Source: Phreatobacter stygius (GTDB lineage: Bacteria > Pseudomonadota > Alphaproteobacteria > Rhizobiales > Phreatobacteraceae). Taken from it: 64,000 bases of DNA. The stretch lies in the NCBI RefSeq assembly GCF_005144885.1, contig NZ_CP039690.1:6622873-6686872 (forward strand), written 5' to 3'. The notes under the pieces were generated by a model. It was not told the DNA's origin. It did not search any database and saw nothing but the letters and a program-made list of their open reading frames with translations. Of the stretch, positions 33,378 to 42,380 are shown piece after piece. Position 1 is the first letter of the stretch. Every line of letters starts with the position of its first letter. A program made the position numbers and the translations under genes.

Positions 33378-34580
33378 TCACGGCCCGTGACGGGATTCCG
33401 GCATCTGGTCGATACGGTCGGGAAACGTGATGTCGAACCAGCCGCCCTCGCGCAGCGTGCGGGTATCGTCGAGATGCGCCCGGCTCGCCACCAGGGTCAG
33501 CGTGTCCGCGTCGGGCACGCCGGAATAGGCGCCCTCCCGCGTCGACACGACGGCGAAGCGCGGCTTGCCGTCCGGCGCGCGCTCGGGCAGCACCTTGTCG
33601 AGCTGGTGCCTTGGCGTGCCGTTCTTGCTGCCGTGATGGCTGATCTTCAGGAAATGCACGGGCCGGAGCCCGTTGGTCCGGTCCATCATCTCCCAGCTCT
33701 TCTCCTCGGCGTCGCCGGGGAAGAACAGCCGCCAGCCGTTCCACTCGACCTCCAGCGCCACGCTCGAATTGTTGGCGGCCTTGTCGATCGTCTTGAGATT
33801 GGCCGTCATGCCATTCGAGCGGAACTCCATGAGGTCGAAGAAGTGCCCCGCCGCGACACCGGCCGGCGGCGTGATGGCCTTCCCGTCGAGCGATAGGGGC
33901 GCCGCGCCATCGAGCACCGCGCCCAAGGTGCGCGGCGGCAAGGCGCCGTAATAGATCGAGGTGTCCTCCTCGGGCGCCAGCAACCGCACTTTCGTACGCC
34001 TGAAGGGGTGATGATCCCCCACATTGGCGGTGCGGTGCACATAGCGCGGCTTCACTCCGTCGAGGCCGCGTTCGCTGATATGCTTGACGCAATCCTTGCT
34101 GGATTGCGGATTGTTGATCGCAAGCAGCGCCAGGATGCCGATCGGCACCGGCGCGGCACTCTTCGCCAGGAAGGTCGCGACGCTGTCATAGGCGGCGAGC
34201 GCGGCGAGACGCTTCGTCTTGGCCTTGGGGAAACGGTTATAATAGGCCGGCCCCTCCGAAGAGGCGGTCATCCACAAATGTCTCGCCTTGAACTCGATGC
34301 CGAGCTTCTTCGAACCGTGGAGCAGCCCCTGGACGTGGTCCATGTGCTCATGCGTCATGATGTAGAGGTCGAGCGGCGCGTCATCGAGCTCGTCCTTGAT
34401 GTTCTCGAGCACCGCCTTGAACACCCCGTCGCGGCCGCCGTCCCCGGCAAGGGCGTTGCCGACGTCGAACAGCACGTTGATCTTGACCTCGTTGCCGGCC
34501 TCGTCGATTTCCGGAATGGTCAGCAGGATCGCGTCGCCGAACAGGACGTTGTATATCCTCACCCTGAGCTTGCTTGCCAT
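33378..34580 (-). CDS. Metallo-beta-lactamase-fold hydrolase 1 (ComEC/Rec2-like), island gene
   Basis: 400 residues, last gene of a four-gene operon. The metal motif THEHMDHVQG (HxHxDH), the later FPGDAEEKSWEM and SHHGSKNG show an intact metallo-beta-lactamase active site of the type seen in the nuclease-like domain of ComEC. There is no signal peptide. It begins one base after the protease gene ends, so translation is coupled. The fold covers nucleases, phosphodiesterases and lactonases; no substrate can be assigned. A second, different protein of this fold is the first gene of the operon. Confidence 0.8.
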   Translation of the reverse strand: MASKLRVRIYNVLFGDAILLTIPEIDEAGNEVKINVLFDVGNALAGDGGRDGVFKAVLENIKDELDDAPLDLYIMTHEHMDHVQGLLHGSKKLGIEFKARHLWMTASSEGPAYYNRFPKAKTKRLAALAAYDSVATFLAKSAAPVPIGILALLAINNPQSSKDCVKHISERGLDGVKPRYVHRTANVGDHHPFRRTKVRLLAPEEDTSIYYGALPPRTLGAVLDGAAPLSLDGKAITPPAGVAAGHFFDLMEFRSNGMTANLKTIDKAANNSSVALEVEWNGWRLFFPGDAEEKSWEMMDRTNGLRPVHFLKISHHGSKNGTPRHQLDKVLPERAPDGKPRFAVVSTREGAYSGVPDADTLTLVASRAHLDDTRTLREGGWFDITFPDRIDQMPESRHGP

Positions 34581-34581
34581 C

Positions 34582-36324
34582 TCAATGCCCCATCATGTGC
34601 AGCATCTGACCCATCGCCCGCACGCGCAGCGTACCGTTCTGGATCTGGACATTGGGCGAGCCGAGCTCCAGCAGGCCGTCGGCGATGTTGCTGGCGAGGA
34701 AAGTCTCCCGCATCGCATTGTTGCGCACGGTCGCGGCATCGCGTTGCGTCGAATGATCCGGGCTGCTTGACAGCAGGGTGCACACCTTGCGTGTCTCCCA
34801 GTCGATCGCCAGCATCGTGCCGCGCGTGACCGCCACCTCGCTGACGAAATCGCCGGACTGAAACACCTGCGCATCCTGCCAGGCGACTTTGAACAGAAGC
34901 GCCCGCGTCATCGCCGGCACGCCGTCCTTGCGCCAGGTCTTGCGGGTGACATCGAGCCGCGGCCGCACCTCGAAGGGCGTGTTCTTGGGGATCAGCAGCT
35001 CTTTGCGCCAGGTCTCGGCGAACTTGTATGCGGCCCAGTCGCTGCGCGCCAACTGCTCCAGGTCGAGGTCGGCAGGCAGGTCGAAACCGGGTTCGACCGG
35101 ATCGAGCTTGCCGGCATCCTCCACCATGCCGCGGCGCACGAACTCCTTCTTGATGAACTCCCGCGGCTCCGGATCGTCCGGGTTCGAATAGGTGTCGGCG
35201 GCGACCATGGCGCGGCCATAGTCGGCGAAGGCGATCTCGCCCGGCGGCAGATAGTCCAGCGCGCGAAAGGCGATCCGCTTGAATTTTTCGCTGGCCTTGA
35301 ACAGCGCGAAACCTGAAACGGAGAAGCGGAGGTCGTCCTTTTCCTCCGTCGTCAGCGCCGGCCGGCCGTCTTGCTTCCGCTTCGCCTTTTCCGTCTTGAG
35401 CTTGTCTTGGTAATCTTCCTCTCTGATCGTCTCATATTCGTCGACGAGCAGTGCATAGAGCGCGCCGGTGAGCACGGTGCTGAGATCGTGGGGCGCGTTG
35501 AGATCGAGCCCCCTGGGCTTCGACATCGATGCCCGGTTGAACAGCTCGCGCAACGGCCGGCCTTCACCGTAGAGCGCCTCGCCGAATTGCTGGGCGATCC
35601 GGCTGAAGGCCTCGGCCGTCCTCATCTCGCCGCCGGTTTCCAGCATCACCTGACGCAGCAGCCGATCGGTGCGCACCGCCAGCATGACTGCGCCGAGATC
35701 GGCGATCGCCTCGTGCATGGCCAGCGACTGCGGCGAGGTCGCGTTGTAGAGATCGGGCGCGATCCCGTCGAGGATCGCATGGGTCGTCTCGTGAGCGACG
35801 ATGTCGGGCGACAGGCAGGTATGGACCAGTTTGCCCGGCTTGGTCGGGTCGTCGACAAAGAAGAACTGCAGGCTGCGCGAATCCCGGTGGTAGAAGGCAT
35901 TGGCCATCTTGCCCGCACGGGGCACGACCAGCAGTTGCTCGCCGTTGAAGGCCCAACACAATTTGCGGCCGAGCACGTCGGGCGTCTCGAAGATCGACAT
36001 CATCTTCATGACCGCGGTGTACACGCTCACCTGCTTGAAGCCGGCCGAGTCGAAATCCAGTTCGCTCTTGACCTCGTAGCGCCCGGGCGTGCGGCCCTTG
36101 GGCGCAACGAAACGCGCGCCCGGCATCACCGCTCCGGTATCGGGGTCGAGGTCGATCACCGCGACGCGACGTGACACCGGTCCATCGAGCATTGGCTCGG
36201 TGGCGGTAAATTCCCAGCCCTGCATGAGCGTCTTCGCGCCCTCGGCGGCGTGGCCGGGTTCGGTGTCCATGTATTTCAGCTTGACGACTTTGGTGTCCGG
36301 CACGGGCGGCTTCTTCGCAGCCAT
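34582..36324 (-). CDS. Thermolysin-like (gluzincin) metalloprotease, no export signal; island gene
   Basis: 580 residues. Zinc motif H178-E179-T-T-H182 is followed by E205-A-I-A-D209 in the spacing of the thermolysin family (HExxH and ExxxD). Upstream strands include SRSLQFFFVDD. The start MAAKKPPVPDTKV is charged with no signal peptide, and I see no recognisable propeptide, unlike secreted M4 enzymes. The C-terminal 200 residues are not recognised. The gene lies between the lipase-like gene (12 bases) and a metallo-beta-lactamase gene (one base). An intracellular protease in such company suggests a conflict, self-killing or protein-processing role; this is inference. Confidence 0.75.
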   Translation of the reverse strand: MAAKKPPVPDTKVVKLKYMDTEPGHAAEGAKTLMQGWEFTATEPMLDGPVSRRVAVIDLDPDTGAVMPGARFVAPKGRTPGRYEVKSELDFDSAGFKQVSVYTAVMKMMSIFETPDVLGRKLCWAFNGEQLLVVPRAGKMANAFYHRDSRSLQFFFVDDPTKPGKLVHTCLSPDIVAHETTHAILDGIAPDLYNATSPQSLAMHEAIADLGAVMLAVRTDRLLRQVMLETGGEMRTAEAFSRIAQQFGEALYGEGRPLRELFNRASMSKPRGLDLNAPHDLSTVLTGALYALLVDEYETIREEDYQDKLKTEKAKRKQDGRPALTTEEKDDLRFSVSGFALFKASEKFKRIAFRALDYLPPGEIAFADYGRAMVAADTYSNPDDPEPREFIKKEFVRRGMVEDAGKLDPVEPGFDLPADLDLEQLARSDWAAYKFAETWRKELLIPKNTPFEVRPRLDVTRKTWRKDGVPAMTRALLFKVAWQDAQVFQSGDFVSEVAVTRGTMLAIDWETRKVCTLLSSSPDHSTQRDAATVRNNAMRETFLASNIADGLLELGSPNVQIQNGTLRVRAMGQMLHMMGH

Positions 36325-36336
36325 GAGCGTCTCTCC

Positions 36337-37650
36337 CTACTTGTCGGTCACGGCGAACTGGACCGGCCTTTGCGCCGACGGCTTGCCGACGAAGCGCACC
36401 CGGTAAAAGCCCGGCTTGCCGATGGCCGGCAGGCGCAGCTTCAGGATCGGGATCGGCGGGCCGGAATAGCTGACCTTCAGCGCCGCGCCGAAGGCAGTGA
36501 AGGGCTTGCCCGGCCCGTCCGAGCTCTCCAGCACCACCTTGCCCTTGACGCTGACGACGGGCGCCGAAGGCGCGATCACCAGTTCGACCTCGTCGCTCTT
36601 GCCAATGGTGAGCGACTGTACCGAAAGCGCTGCGGTCTCGGTGCCCGCCGCGCCGAGCGGCGGGGTCGGAAAATTCTTACCGAAGAGCCGAAAGAAGACA
36701 GCGTTGAACGTCGTCTCGGAGAAGAAGCTGGCATGTTCGCCGACAACCAGCTGCTTCTGCGCCGATTTCGGCAGCGCACTCCACATCGGCACGGTGCCGT
36801 CGCCGGCATCTTCGGAGCGGGTCACCTGCTTCGAGCTGGAGCCGACGTTGACGCGGGTCGCGGTCTTGTGGCCGGTTCCGGCGAAGTAGAAATAGCGGAT
36901 ATGGGCAGGCGCCTTGGCCTTGGCGAGCGTCGCATGAACCCAGGCGGCGCGTGCCACCAGGACGGGATCGAGCCCGAGGCTGCCGGCGACCGTCGGGTCG
37001 TAGATATTGAGCTCGCCGAGCGTTCCACCGGCCTTGATGTCCCAGCAGGCGGCCTCCCCGGGCGCCGGCAAGAGCTGGTATCCCGAGGGATAGCGCCGGT
37101 CGGCGGCGATCTCGCGAAAATCGGCGGCGCTGATCCCCATGGCGCTGTCGAGGCCGAGAATGCGCGCCAGCGCCAGCGGCGCGCCGAGATGCGGCGTCGC
37201 CAGCGTCATGAAGGCATTGACCTTCCTGAACCAGGGCCTGGTGTCGAACTTGCCTGCCTCCAGCGCCAGGCGGCCGACGAGGCCGCCCATGCTGTGGGCG
37301 ACGATGGCGATCGACGTCGCATTGGCGGGCAAGGCATCGAGCCGGGCGGCCAGTTGCGCGGCAAGCGCCTCGAGATCGCGCCGCCAGTCATAGGCAAAGA
37401 GGTGCAGCCGGTCGCCCGATCCGCCTTCCTTGAAGCCGATCGCTCCAAACGTGTCGAGCAACGGCTTGTAGACGTCGAAGCAGGAGACCTCCCGCACGAT
37501 ATCGCCGACGACGAGATCCTCGCGCAGCAGTTTCTGCTTGCGCTTATAGCCAAAGGCGACCTCGAGCGGCGTCGGCGGCCAAACCTCCTCGCCATCGGGG
37601 GTCGACAGGATGGAGCCCATCGTTCCCGGCACGAACACTACACATTTCAT
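36337..37650 (-). CDS. LCAT-like alpha/beta-hydrolase (lipase/acyltransferase), island gene
   Basis: 437 residues. The start VVFVPGTMGS resembles the oxyanion region of LCAT and PDAT proteins, then AYDWRRD, the nucleophile elbow AHSMGG, acid in EDAGDGTVPMWS and histidine in GEHASFF give a full catalytic triad. The last 100 residues are beta-rich and Ig-like in character. No signal peptide is visible. It would hydrolyse or transacylate lipids. It is second in the operon, 21 bases after the upstream gene. Whether membranes of its own cell or of an invader are the target is unknown. Confidence 0.78.
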   Translation of the reverse strand: MKCVVFVPGTMGSILSTPDGEEVWPPTPLEVAFGYKRKQKLLREDLVVGDIVREVSCFDVYKPLLDTFGAIGFKEGGSGDRLHLFAYDWRRDLEALAAQLAARLDALPANATSIAIVAHSMGGLVGRLALEAGKFDTRPWFRKVNAFMTLATPHLGAPLALARILGLDSAMGISAADFREIAADRRYPSGYQLLPAPGEAACWDIKAGGTLGELNIYDPTVAGSLGLDPVLVARAAWVHATLAKAKAPAHIRYFYFAGTGHKTATRVNVGSSSKQVTRSEDAGDGTVPMWSALPKSAQKQLVVGEHASFFSETTFNAVFFRLFGKNFPTPPLGAAGTETAALSVQSLTIGKSDEVELVIAPSAPVVSVKGKVVLESSDGPGKPFTAFGAALKVSYSGPPIPILKLRLPAIGKPGFYRVRFVGKPSAQRPVQFAVTDK

Positions 37651-37671
37651 CTCTGCCTCCCCATTGAACAG

Positions 37672-38982
37672 TCATTGCGTCGGGTCGAGCGTGCAGCCGC
37701 ATGCGCAGCTATGCGCTGAGCTGCTGCCGCCGGCCCAGTTCAGCCTGATATGGCCAAGGCCCGAGCCGCCGGCGCCCCCCGGCCGGTCTTCGGTGCGGCG
37801 CTCGTCCTTGCCGGCTGCGGGATGGCCGATGTGCCATCCCGACGCGGTCAGCCCTGTCAGCGAAGGCGTCAGCGGATGCCCGTAGCTATTCTTGTGACCA
37901 TAGGAGAGCGCCGCCCGCGGCGTGCTGGCGCCCGGCCTCGCCGGAGCCACGCCCGGAGCGCGGCCGCCGTGATGGGCAACGGCGAAGGCCCCGATCGCCT
38001 TTCCAGCGGCGAGTGTCGGGACATCGGCGTAACCCGCGTCTCCCGGCAGCAGGATCGGATCTTTGCCAACCGGCCCCCACACCCAGACCGAGATGCCGGT
38101 CCTGTTCTGGTTACCCGTCGGGCCCGTGCAGCGTTCGAGAGCGATCTGGCTCGTGGAGAGGATCCCATGGCCATTCCAGATCATCAGCGCGCCGCCGGCG
38201 CGGGTGATGGAGCTGGCCATTAGCGATTGCGGGCCCGGCCCGAGCCTCTGGAGCGGCGCGATCCATGTCAGCTTTTGCGCGGCCGGATAGATGTTGGCGG
38301 CTTGGAAATGATCGTAGTGCCAGTGGGTGAGGATGACCTTCGGCTGGTGGCAGAGACAAAGGCCGCCCATCGAGTTCGGCCAGGTCCCGACATCCCTGAG
38401 CACGCCGGCGCCGAGATCGACATAGGCGACCACCTCTCCGGCGGAGGTCACCAGCGCGTTGGCCGCCCCCTGCCCCACGTCGAGCACGAAGACCTGGTCG
38501 ATCGCGGATGTCGGCAGCGCCCGCTCGATCTCTGCTTCGGGCCTGATATCCGGGGTCAGGTCTGTGGCCCGCTCCAGCGCCTTCACGCGCCTCCTGGACA
38601 GGGGCCGCACCGAAATCCTGGCACGTTGCGGCGGCCCGGCGATAGTGTCGTAGACGTCGGCTGCGCCGTTCGGATCGGGATCCAGCTCGATCTGCGACCA
38701 TTCCGGCAAGCCGCCCAGCGGGTGGCGCTTGAGCCAGTCAATCGCGGCCGGCGTGCCGCCCCGGGCGTGGACCTCGACCGCATAGACCGGGGCGCGGTTG
38801 ACGCGGCTGCGCCAGTTGCCCGGCGCAATCCGATAGCCAGGCGCATAGGTCTGGTCGAAAAATTGCGCGTCGACCGCGTCGAACAGGACAAATTCGCCAT
38901 CCTCGCCTTCGATCAGGAGGGCATACATGAGCGGCGGAATCTTGAAGGGACCGCCGTCGCGCCGTCGGAAGAAGTCGTGCAT
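37672..38982 (-). CDS. Metallo-beta-lactamase-fold hydrolase 2, island gene
   Basis: 436 residues from the ATG at 38982, which has a TTGGAGGGG site; an earlier in-frame ATG at 39024 is possible. An N-terminal domain of about 175 residues (MYALLIEGEDGEFVLFD, then ALERATDLTPDIRPE) is unrecognised. The metallo-beta-lactamase domain follows: VLDVGQGAANALV, THWHYDHFQA, LLPGDAGYADVP and VAHHGG. The tail has a cysteine cluster (CACGC). It opens the island operon and, because of the extra N-terminal domain, is the best candidate for a sensing or specificity role. Function unknown. Confidence 0.72.
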   Translation of the reverse strand: MHDFFRRRDGGPFKIPPLMYALLIEGEDGEFVLFDAVDAQFFDQTYAPGYRIAPGNWRSRVNRAPVYAVEVHARGGTPAAIDWLKRHPLGGLPEWSQIELDPDPNGAADVYDTIAGPPQRARISVRPLSRRRVKALERATDLTPDIRPEAEIERALPTSAIDQVFVLDVGQGAANALVTSAGEVVAYVDLGAGVLRDVGTWPNSMGGLCLCHQPKVILTHWHYDHFQAANIYPAAQKLTWIAPLQRLGPGPQSLMASSITRAGGALMIWNGHGILSTSQIALERCTGPTGNQNRTGISVWVWGPVGKDPILLPGDAGYADVPTLAAGKAIGAFAVAHHGGRAPGVAPARPGASTPRAALSYGHKNSYGHPLTPSLTGLTASGWHIGHPAAGKDERRTEDRPGGAGGSGLGHIRLNWAGGSSSAHSCACGCTLDPTQ

Positions 38983-39066
38983 AGCCCCCTCCAAGTAATC
39001 CCTCTGCTCACCGGTTCCGCGCAAGCCACTCCAACATCTGCATCACTTCGGTGTCATGATTTCTCT

Positions 39067-39294
39067 ATGAATAATCAAATTTTCAATTCGTTTATAGTAG
39101 CCAGACTGGAAGCTTTGCCGGCCATCCGATGGCTCACTATTCGGGACGCTGAACTTGCTCAACGCGCACGGGTCAAGCAGACAATGCTCTTGAACCAGCC
39201 CCCACCGCCATTCGAAGAGATTGATCCCGGTCGGCCCGCAACTGTCGTGGCGATCGGCCTGATCGCTATCAACTTCAGCGTGAATTCAGCGTGA
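39067..39294 (+). CDS. Small AT-richer hypothetical ORF divergent from the island operon
   Basis: 75 codons beginning MNNQIFNSFIVARLEALPA and ending VNSA. The first 60 bases are AT-rich and use codons rare in this genome (ATA, AGA, TTA-like), unlike every neighbour except the mazG patch. I recognise no family. There is no strong ribosome site, so it may be a gene remnant or simply the promoter region of the island. Confidence 0.3.
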   Translation: MNNQIFNSFIVARLEALPAIRWLTIRDAELAQRARVKQTMLLNQPPPPFEEIDPGRPATVVAIGLIAINFSVNSA

Positions 39295-39420
39295 GTTACC
39301 GTGGGATCCGTCGCCGTCGCGTTCGGCCATCGTTCGCCCGATGCCGGCGAGGCTCGTCAGCCCTCAGATCCGCGTGGCCGGAGGCATCGGCTTCGGGTGG
39401 GTCCCGGTGAAACGCGTGGC

Positions 39421-39462
39421 GCATCGACCCTCTCCCACGAAGGCGTGGGCGAGGGTCGATGC
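39421..39462. terminator. Long hairpin repeat downstream of hflX
   Basis: An 18-base stem, GCATCGACCCTC(T/G)CCCAC paired with GTGGGCGAGGGTCGATGC, with one mismatch and a six-base loop. It belongs to the palindromic repeat family but has extended arms. It lies 55 bases after the hflX stop (minus strand) and at the edge of the accessory island, so it may terminate hflX transcription. Confidence 0.65.
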
Positions 39463-39516
39463 GCCGCCCGCACGGCATCATCCCTATCAGCTACTCGCTA
39501 TCAGCCACTGGCTGTC

Positions 39517-40893
39517 TCAGGCCGCCTCGCCCGGCTGTCGGAGCCGCCGCTCCAGCTGCGACCGCTTGGCCGGCGCGATCCTGAGCGTCACCAGGGTTTC
39601 GCCGCTTTCCAGCGCCTGCCGGCTTTCGACCTCGGCATTCTCGTGGATCCAGTTGAGCGTACGCCCGTCGGCCGCCGAGACGGTGACGGTCAGCCGGTCG
39701 TGGCCGGCGACGACACGCTCCTCGATCGCCGCCAGAAGCTCCGGCAAGCCCTCGCCGGTGACCGCCGAGACGAGATAGGGGCGCTTCTCCTGATCGTTGC
39801 GGGCTGCCCGGTTCAACGCCTCGGTGCGGGCCTCGCCGTCGAGCAGGTCGACCTTGTTCCAGACCTCGATCAGGGCCCGCGTCTCGGCAATGCCGAGTTC
39901 GCCGAGGATCGCCGCGACATCGGCGGCTTGGGCTTCGGTGTCGCCATGGCTGACGTCGCGCACATGCAGGATGACGTCGGCCTCGATCACCTCTTCGAGC
40001 GTCGCGCGAAACGCCGCCACCAGCATGGTCGGCAGGTCCGAGATGAAACCGACGGTGTCGGACAGGATCGCCTTGGCGCCGTGCGGCAGCCGCAATTGCC
40101 GCAGCGTCGGATCAAGTGTCGCGAACAGCATGTCCTGGGCCAGCACGCCGCCGGTGGTCAGCGCGTTGAACAGGGTCGACTTGCCGGCATTGGTGTAACC
40201 GACCAGCGCGATGATCGGATAAGGCACGCGCTTGCGGCTTTCCCGGTGCAGGCGGCGGGTCCGGGTGACCTGGGCCAGTTCACGCTCGATCCGGGTGATC
40301 CGTTCCTGGATCATCCGCCGGTCAGCCTCGATCTGGGTTTCGCCGGGGCCGCCGAGGAAGCCGAAGCCGCCGCGCTGGCGCTCCAGATGGGTCCAGGAGC
40401 GGACCAGCCGGCTCTTCTGATAGCTGAGATGGGCGAGTTCCACCTGCAGCGCGCCTTCCTTGGTGCGCGCCCGCCGGCCGAAAATCTCCAGGATCAGGCC
40501 GGTGCGGTCGACCACCTTGGCCTTCCAGGCCTTTTCGAGATTGCGCTGCTGCACCGGCGACAATGCCGCGTCGACGAACACCAGGCCGGTCTCGTAGGCC
40601 GTCACCAGGCCGGCGATCTCCTCGACCTTGCCCTTGCCGAGCAGTGTCGCCGGCCGCGGCATGGCGAGCGTGACGATCAGGGATTCGACCACGTCCAGGT
40701 CGATGGCGGCGGCAAGCCCGGCCGCCTCGTCGCGCCTGGCCTCGGCCGAGCGCACGGTTTCCGGCCCCTCGCTGGTACGGCCGCGCAACGGCCGTACCGG
40801 AACCACGACGAGCACGCGCGTCGGTTCGCCACGCGGCTCTTCCGGCGCACCGGACTGGGAAAGCGAGATGATGTCGGGACGTCGTATTTCCAA
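39517..40893 (-). CDS. hflX: Ribosome-associated GTPase HflX
   Basis: 458 residues. The N-terminal HflX domain (ATLLGKGKVEEIAG, LSPVQQRNLEKA, GPGETQIEADRR) is followed by a G domain with G1 GYTNAGKST, G3 DTVGF and G4 NKVD, and a C-terminal extension. HflX splits stalled ribosomes during stress. It lies 20 bases after hfq on the same strand, the classic hfq-hflX pair. Confidence 0.95.
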   Translation of the reverse strand: MEIRRPDIISLSQSGAPEEPRGEPTRVLVVVPVRPLRGRTSEGPETVRSAEARRDEAAGLAAAIDLDVVESLIVTLAMPRPATLLGKGKVEEIAGLVTAYETGLVFVDAALSPVQQRNLEKAWKAKVVDRTGLILEIFGRRARTKEGALQVELAHLSYQKSRLVRSWTHLERQRGGFGFLGGPGETQIEADRRMIQERITRIERELAQVTRTRRLHRESRKRVPYPIIALVGYTNAGKSTLFNALTTGGVLAQDMLFATLDPTLRQLRLPHGAKAILSDTVGFISDLPTMLVAAFRATLEEVIEADVILHVRDVSHGDTEAQAADVAAILGELGIAETRALIEVWNKVDLLDGEARTEALNRAARNDQEKRPYLVSAVTGEGLPELLAAIEERVVAGHDRLTVTVSAADGRTLNWIHENAEVESRQALESGETLVTLRIAPAKRSQLERRLRQPGEAA

Positions 40894-40913
40894 GCCAGGC
40901 CTCGAGAGTGGTC

Positions 40914-41165
40914 TCAGCCCTTTTCGCCTTCCCCGTCCTGCGGTTCGAACAGCTGGACCGGTGCGCCGGGCATGATAGTCGATATGGCGTGCTTGTAGAC
41001 CAATTGCGAGTGGCCATCGCGCCGCAGAAGTACGCAGAAGTTATCGAACCAGGTGACGACGCCCTGAAGCTTTACGCCGTTGACGAGGAAGATGGTGAGA
41101 GGAACCTTGTTCTTGCGGACGTGATTGAGAAAGGTGTCCTGGAGGTTCTGGGCTCGATCCGCCAT
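40914..41165 (-). CDS. hfq: RNA chaperone Hfq
   Basis: 83 residues. Sm1 ([17 protein letters not shown]) and Sm2 with the diagnostic YKHAIS motif are complete; the acidic tail is short, as in other alphaproteobacteria. The hexameric protein pairs small RNAs with mRNAs. The start [14 protein letters not shown] is canonical. It is cotranscribed with hflX. Confidence 0.97.
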   Translation of the reverse strand: MADRAQNLQDTFLNHVRKNKVPLTIFLVNGVKLQGVVTWFDNFCVLLRRDGHSQLVYKHAISTIMPGAPVQLFEPQDGEGEKG

Positions 41166-41277
41166 TGTGTTTTTCCGTTGTTGCCGCGGCAGAAAGTGCG
41201 CCGCGAAGGTTGAAGAACCGGCTTTTCGACCGGCTCCGAGCTTCTTCTTGACTGCCTATTAGAGGCCGATCGGTCCT

Positions 41278-41293
41278 CCCCGCGCAAGCGGGG
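41278..41293. terminator. Short hairpin between dat and hfq
   Basis: CCCCGC-GCAA-GCGGGG, about 40 bases after the aminotransferase stop on the minus strand, with a stable tetraloop but no T-run. It could limit read-through into hfq. Confidence 0.35.
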
Positions 41294-41332
41294 CGGCCGT
41301 CACGGCCTCGTGTGGTCCTCATGCCTCGCGCT

Positions 41333-42190
41333 TCAAGCGATCTCCGCCACCTCGTGAAATTTCGAACGCAGATCGGTGGCGATCGAGCCGGGCGCGCCGT
41401 TGCCGACCGGCCGGCCGTCGATCGCCACGATGGGCATGACGATGGTCGTCGCCGAGGTCAGGAAGCACTCGCGCGCCTCCTGGGCCTCGGCCACGCTGAA
41501 CTGGCGCTCCTCGATCCGGACGCCCTCGCGGGCGCACAGATCGAACAGTGTCGTGCGGGTAATGCCCTTGAGGATGCCGTTATCGGCATAACGGGTCACC
41601 AGCACGCCGTCCTTGGTGACGATCCAGGCATTGGTTGACGATCCCTCGGTGACGAAGCCGTCCTTGTCGACCAGCCAGGCCTCGTAGGCGCCAGCCTCGC
41701 GCGCCGCCTGCTTGGCAAGGCAATTGGGCAAGAGCCCGACCGACTTGATGTCGACCCGCTCCCAGCGATTGTCGGGCAGGGTAATGACCTTGACGCCCTT
41801 GGCGGCATTGGCGTCGCCCTTGGACATGTCGACCGATTTGGCGGTGATCACCAGGGCCGGCGGCGTGCCGGGCTTCGGAAAGGCGTGATCGCGCCGCGCC
41901 ACGCCGCGGGTCACCTGCATGTAGACGAGGCCCTCGCGCACCCGGTTGCGCCGGACCGTCTCGCGCAGCACCACGCTGAGCGCGCCGCGCGACATCGGCG
42001 AGGCGATCTTCAATTCGTTCAGCGAGCGCTCGAGCCGGTTGAGATGGCGCGTCTCGTCGACCAGCCGGCCGCCCGTCACCTCGCAGACCTCATAGACGCC
42101 GTCGGCGAACTGATACCCGCGATCCTCGATATGGACGGCTGCCGAACCATGAGGCAGGTAGCTGCCGTTGACATAAGCGATGCGGGACAT
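41333..42190 (-). CDS. dat: D-amino-acid aminotransferase (fold-type IV PLP enzyme)
   Basis: 285 residues of the Dat/BCAT family. The N-terminus AYVNGSYLPHGSAAVHIEDRG, the PLP lysine in VDIKSVGLLPN and the phosphate-binding GSSTNAWIV and GITRTTL segments are typical of D-alanine aminotransferases. It interconverts D-amino acids and 2-oxo acids, supplying D-glutamate or degrading D-alanine. It lies between ntrX and hfq, a recurrent position in related genomes. A branched-chain or aminodeoxychorismate enzyme is a less likely alternative. Confidence 0.85.
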   Translation of the reverse strand: MSRIAYVNGSYLPHGSAAVHIEDRGYQFADGVYEVCEVTGGRLVDETRHLNRLERSLNELKIASPMSRGALSVVLRETVRRNRVREGLVYMQVTRGVARRDHAFPKPGTPPALVITAKSVDMSKGDANAAKGVKVITLPDNRWERVDIKSVGLLPNCLAKQAAREAGAYEAWLVDKDGFVTEGSSTNAWIVTKDGVLVTRYADNGILKGITRTTLFDLCAREGVRIEERQFSVAEAQEARECFLTSATTIVMPIVAIDGRPVGNGAPGSIATDLRSKFHEVAEIA

Positions 42191-42272
42191 GGTCGGGCTC
42201 CTGTTCGGGCTTGCCGATCGTCAGTTGGGACAACGCTCGCAGCGCGGGCCGCCTGACGCCTTGCAGAACGCG

Positions 42273-42289
42273 GTGCGGTTGCACCGCAC
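42273..42289. other. Hairpin upstream of dat
   Basis: GTGCGG-TTGCA-CCGCAC forms a six-base stem about 85 bases before the dat start. It may be a transcript-leader structure; no function is clear. Confidence 0.25.
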
Positions 42290-42380
42290 TGCAACACCAA
42301 TCTGACACGGTTCCGCCGGTCAGCGAAGGCCGGACATGCCCGGCCCGCGCAAAGCCGCCCTGACGAATTTGCGGGACGCC

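Noticed and set aside
39296-39481. 61-codon minus-strand frame between the island and hflX
   Set aside because: Its sequence is mostly the hairpin repeat; Arg-rich with no ribosome site.
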